Virus record (IMG/VR): IMGVR_UViG_3300033153_016005
Location: 1 to 30,887 of that record
Reading direction: 5' to 3' (one strand)
Length of the DNA stretch: 30,887 bases
DNA from: a virus
In this document: one piece after another, positions 29,791-30,887 of the stretch
How positions within the stretch are numbered: position 1 is the first letter of the stretch
Layout of the letters: every line of letters begins with the position of its first letter
Made by a program: the position numbers and the translations under genes
Notes under the pieces: generated by a model
What the model saw: only the letters and a program-made list of their open reading frames with translations
What the model was told of the DNA's origin: nothing
The model's database searches: none

Positions 29791-29985
29791 TCAGGCCGCC
29801 AGGTCCGTGGGCCAGAATTCCGGGGGTATGCCGGTGGCATCTTCGATCTTCTTGACATATTTTCGCGGCATTTTGCGCTCGCCGCGGACGATCTGGCGGG
29901 CGAATGCGTGGGAAACCCCCATGGCCTCGGCGATCTCCTTGATCATGACCTTGGTGATGATTTTTCCATCTGAAATGAGAATCAT
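29791..29985 (-). CDS. Ner/Cro-like early regulator
   Basis: A 64-residue protein that is mostly one HTH domain (IKEIAEAMGVSHAFARQIVRGERKMPRKYVKKI). It is the first gene of the leftward early transcript, the position of Mu Ner and lambda Cro, which shut down the repressor and early transcription. The ATG has AGAGGA upstream. It is transcribed against the plus-strand promoter at 29746-29774, so each can interfere with the other. Confidence 0.8.
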   Translation of the reverse strand: MILISDGKIITKVMIKEIAEAMGVSHAFARQIVRGERKMPRKYVKKIEDATGIPPEFWPTDLAA

Positions 29986-30040
29986 CTTGAATCCTCTCTA
30001 TGGGGCCGGTTCTGGGGGCTGCTTCCTGCATCGTGCTAAT

Positions 30041-30069
30041 ATTGTAGACAATTGTCTAAAAAATGTCAA
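30041..30069 (-). promoter_or_regulatory. Leftward early promoter
   Basis: On the minus strand TTGACA (30064-30069) and TACAAT (30041-30046) are 17 bases apart. It starts the early transcript beginning with the Ner-like gene about 50 bases downstream. The operator at 30045-30058 sits in the spacer and touches the -10 box, so repressor binding would exclude polymerase. Confidence 0.8.
30045..30058. promoter_or_regulatory. Early operator, 14-bp perfect palindrome
   Basis: TAGACAATTGTCTA is self-complementary. The core GACAATTG recurs at 30141-30148, and TAGACAATT at 19396-19404. The probable ligands are the phage repressor and the Ner-like protein. Confidence 0.75.
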
Positions 30070-30138
30070 GTAAAAAATAGATGTTTGTGTGAAAATTTTA
30101 TATGCGCCTGATATTATTATTATTTTTCGACTTGAAAA

Positions 30139-30152
30139 ACGACAATTGACGG
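30139..30152. promoter_or_regulatory. Second operator-like site, before the repressor leader
   Basis: Contains GACAATTG (30141-30148), the core of the early operator, but with degenerate flanks (9 of 14 matches). It lies 20 bases upstream of the leader ORF, suggesting repressor autoregulation. Confidence 0.45.
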
Positions 30153-30168
30153 TTTTGCAGGGGGAGCC

Positions 30169-30249
30169 ATGAAAAAAATAAACTCGTCCGAGATGTTGGT
30201 CTTCGGGAATTATCCTGGAAGATATATCCAGGGCGAGAGAAATACTTAA
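30169..30249 (+). CDS. 26-aa leader peptide coupled to the repressor
   Basis: ATG at 30169 after a GGGGGAG ribosome site opens a 26-codon frame (begins MKKINSSEMLVFGNYPG). Its TAA shares one base with the ATG of the repressor (TAATG). The repressor start has no good ribosome site of its own, so translation of the leader may deliver ribosomes to the repressor. Confidence 0.6.
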   Translation: MKKINSSEMLVFGNYPGRYIQGERNT

Positions 30250-30755
30250 TGAGCCAGCGGCCCAAATCTGAATTTGGTCGGCGGCTAGATTCTCTTCGCA
30301 AAGAGGGGGAATTGAAAGGAGAGTTCGCCGGCAGAATAGGAGTTCATTATACCAGTCTGTCTAACTATTATTCTGGAAGAATTCCCGCATCCACAGTGAT
30401 CTTACAAATCTCCCTCCGCACCGGCGTCTCTCCCGATTGGCTCCTGACCGGGCGCGGGCCAAAATTCATACCCCCGGACCATTTGGCAAACCAGGTCCAA
30501 GGCTTCGACCCCGCCCACGAACGCGCCCGCGTCCTGGGCCATAGACATAATAGGGCCATGACGGACAGGGACCGCGTCGAATACATCCACGCCCTCATCC
30601 AGGAGCTCGACCTTAAAAAAGAAGACCGCGACGACCTGGCCGTGCTCTTCTCCGACCTTATCACGGATCCCGATCTCCGTCGGCTCGTCCTCCATTATTA
30701 TACATACCTCTCGCAGGCCAGGCCAGGACAAAAAAGGAAAAAAAGGAGGCCCTAG
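30249..30755 (+). CDS. Phage repressor, XRE-type (C/CI role)
   Basis: A 168-residue protein with an N-terminal HTH (GEFAGRIGVHYTSLSNYYSGRIPASTVILQ) followed by PDWLLTGRG, typical of phage repressors. The C-terminal part is helical and charged (DRDDLAVLFSDL) with a very basic end (GQKRKKRRP). There is no S24 self-cleavage domain, so induction would not be by LexA-type autocleavage. The basic tail might be a protease-recognition region, as the C-terminal end of the Mu repressor is for ClpXP; this is inference. It is divergent from the early operon. Confidence 0.8.
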   Translation: MSQRPKSEFGRRLDSLRKEGELKGEFAGRIGVHYTSLSNYYSGRIPASTVILQISLRTGVSPDWLLTGRGPKFIPPDHLANQVQGFDPAHERARVLGHRHNRAMTDRDRVEYIHALIQELDLKKEDRDDLAVLFSDLITDPDLRRLVLHYYTYLSQARPGQKRKKRRP

Positions 30756-30887
30756 ATGAATTATGTCATATCAAAAGCGGCCGTAGAGCCGAACAGAGCC
30801 GAACAGAACCGAATAGAATTTGCTATGTCATTTGTTATGTTATTTGCTATATTGTTTGCTTTGCTATATTGTTTGCTATGTTTTTGA
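30756..30887 (+). CDS. 43-aa membrane protein at the window end
   Basis: ATG directly follows the repressor TAG, with AAGGAGG six bases before it. The 43-residue product has a polar N-terminus (MNYVISKAAVEPNRAEQNR) and one hydrophobic C-terminal helix (about residues 24-43). The TGA is the last codon of the window. The hydrophobic half is encoded by degenerate repeats. It is co-transcribed with the repressor, so it would be made in the lysogen; superinfection exclusion is one possibility. Confidence 0.6.
   Translation: MNYVISKAAVEPNRAEQNRIEFAMSFVMLFAILFALLYCLLCF
30784..30881. repeat. Degenerate tandem repeats at the right edge
   Basis: Three units of about 10 bp (GAGCCGAACA, GAGCCGAACA, GAACCGAATA) are followed by about six units of about 12 bp beginning TTTGCTAT or TTTGTTAT. 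They lie beyond the repressor, where Mu-like phages have the end carrying transposase sites, but also encode the small membrane protein. Confidence 0.6.

Noticed and set aside
29523-29858. A 111-codon minus-strand frame across the Ner-like gene end
   Set aside because: It overlaps the Ner-like gene, has no ribosome site and has unusual basic composition.
1-30887. CRISPR array, tRNA or rRNA genes
   Set aside because: No regularly spaced long repeats, cloverleaf with CCA-type end, or rRNA-like stretch was seen.

Overview
This window is most of a Mu-like transposable siphophage or prophage, read from its structural end (left) to its control end (right). Almost everything is on the minus strand; only the repressor cluster at the far right is on the plus strand. 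The DNA is GC-rich, genes are tightly packed with many ATGA or GTGA start/stop overlaps, and AGGAGG-type ribosome sites are common. A spanin-like protein and a lipoprotein with a signal peptide suggest a Gram-negative host. The species cannot be named from the sequence. The phage continues beyond the left edge, where an AGGAGG site sits just before a start codon that lies outside the window. No phage terminus is recognised at the right edge.

Control region (29.7-30.9 kb): a leftward early promoter carries a perfect 14-bp palindrome between its -35 and -10 boxes. To its right, on the plus strand, lie a 26-codon leader ORF, the C/CI-like repressor and a small membrane protein. To its left is a Ner/Cro-like gene. 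A strong plus-strand promoter just beyond that gene points back toward the repressor, as lambda pRE does.

Early region (19.5-29.5 kb, minus): HTH and zinc-ribbon proteins, a DUF3102-like protein, the DDE transposase (MuA role), a DUF5131 protein, a ClpX zinc-finger look-alike, a 44-aa protein, the AAA+ transposition activator (MuB role), Gam, a DNA methyltransferase, a 48-aa membrane protein, an HTH protein, a MazG-like pyrophosphohydrolase, GemA and a lipoprotein. This is the Mu early order with added genes.

Middle/late switch (18.6-19.4 kb): one promoter contains a 19-bp inverted-repeat operator and drives a small protein plus a 64-aa XRE regulator. A second promoter, with exact TTGACA and TATAAT boxes and a structured leader, feeds the lysis and structural genes. 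No recognisable Mor or C activator was found.

Late region (1-18.6 kb, minus): M15 endolysin, holin, spanin-like protein, small and large terminase, portal, minor head protein, scaffold, SU10/DUF5309-type major capsid protein, connectors, tail terminator, tail tube, chaperone-like proteins, tape measure and distal tail proteins. The tail is a long flexible (siphophage) type, unlike the contractile tail of Mu.

The most unusual signal is a set of short GC-rich hairpins in the small gaps between genes and around gene starts. Stems differ from site to site, while the loop on the transcribed strand is usually A-Y-R-Y. Two distant genes share a homologous start region of about 60 bp that includes such a hairpin, with a compensatory base-pair change.
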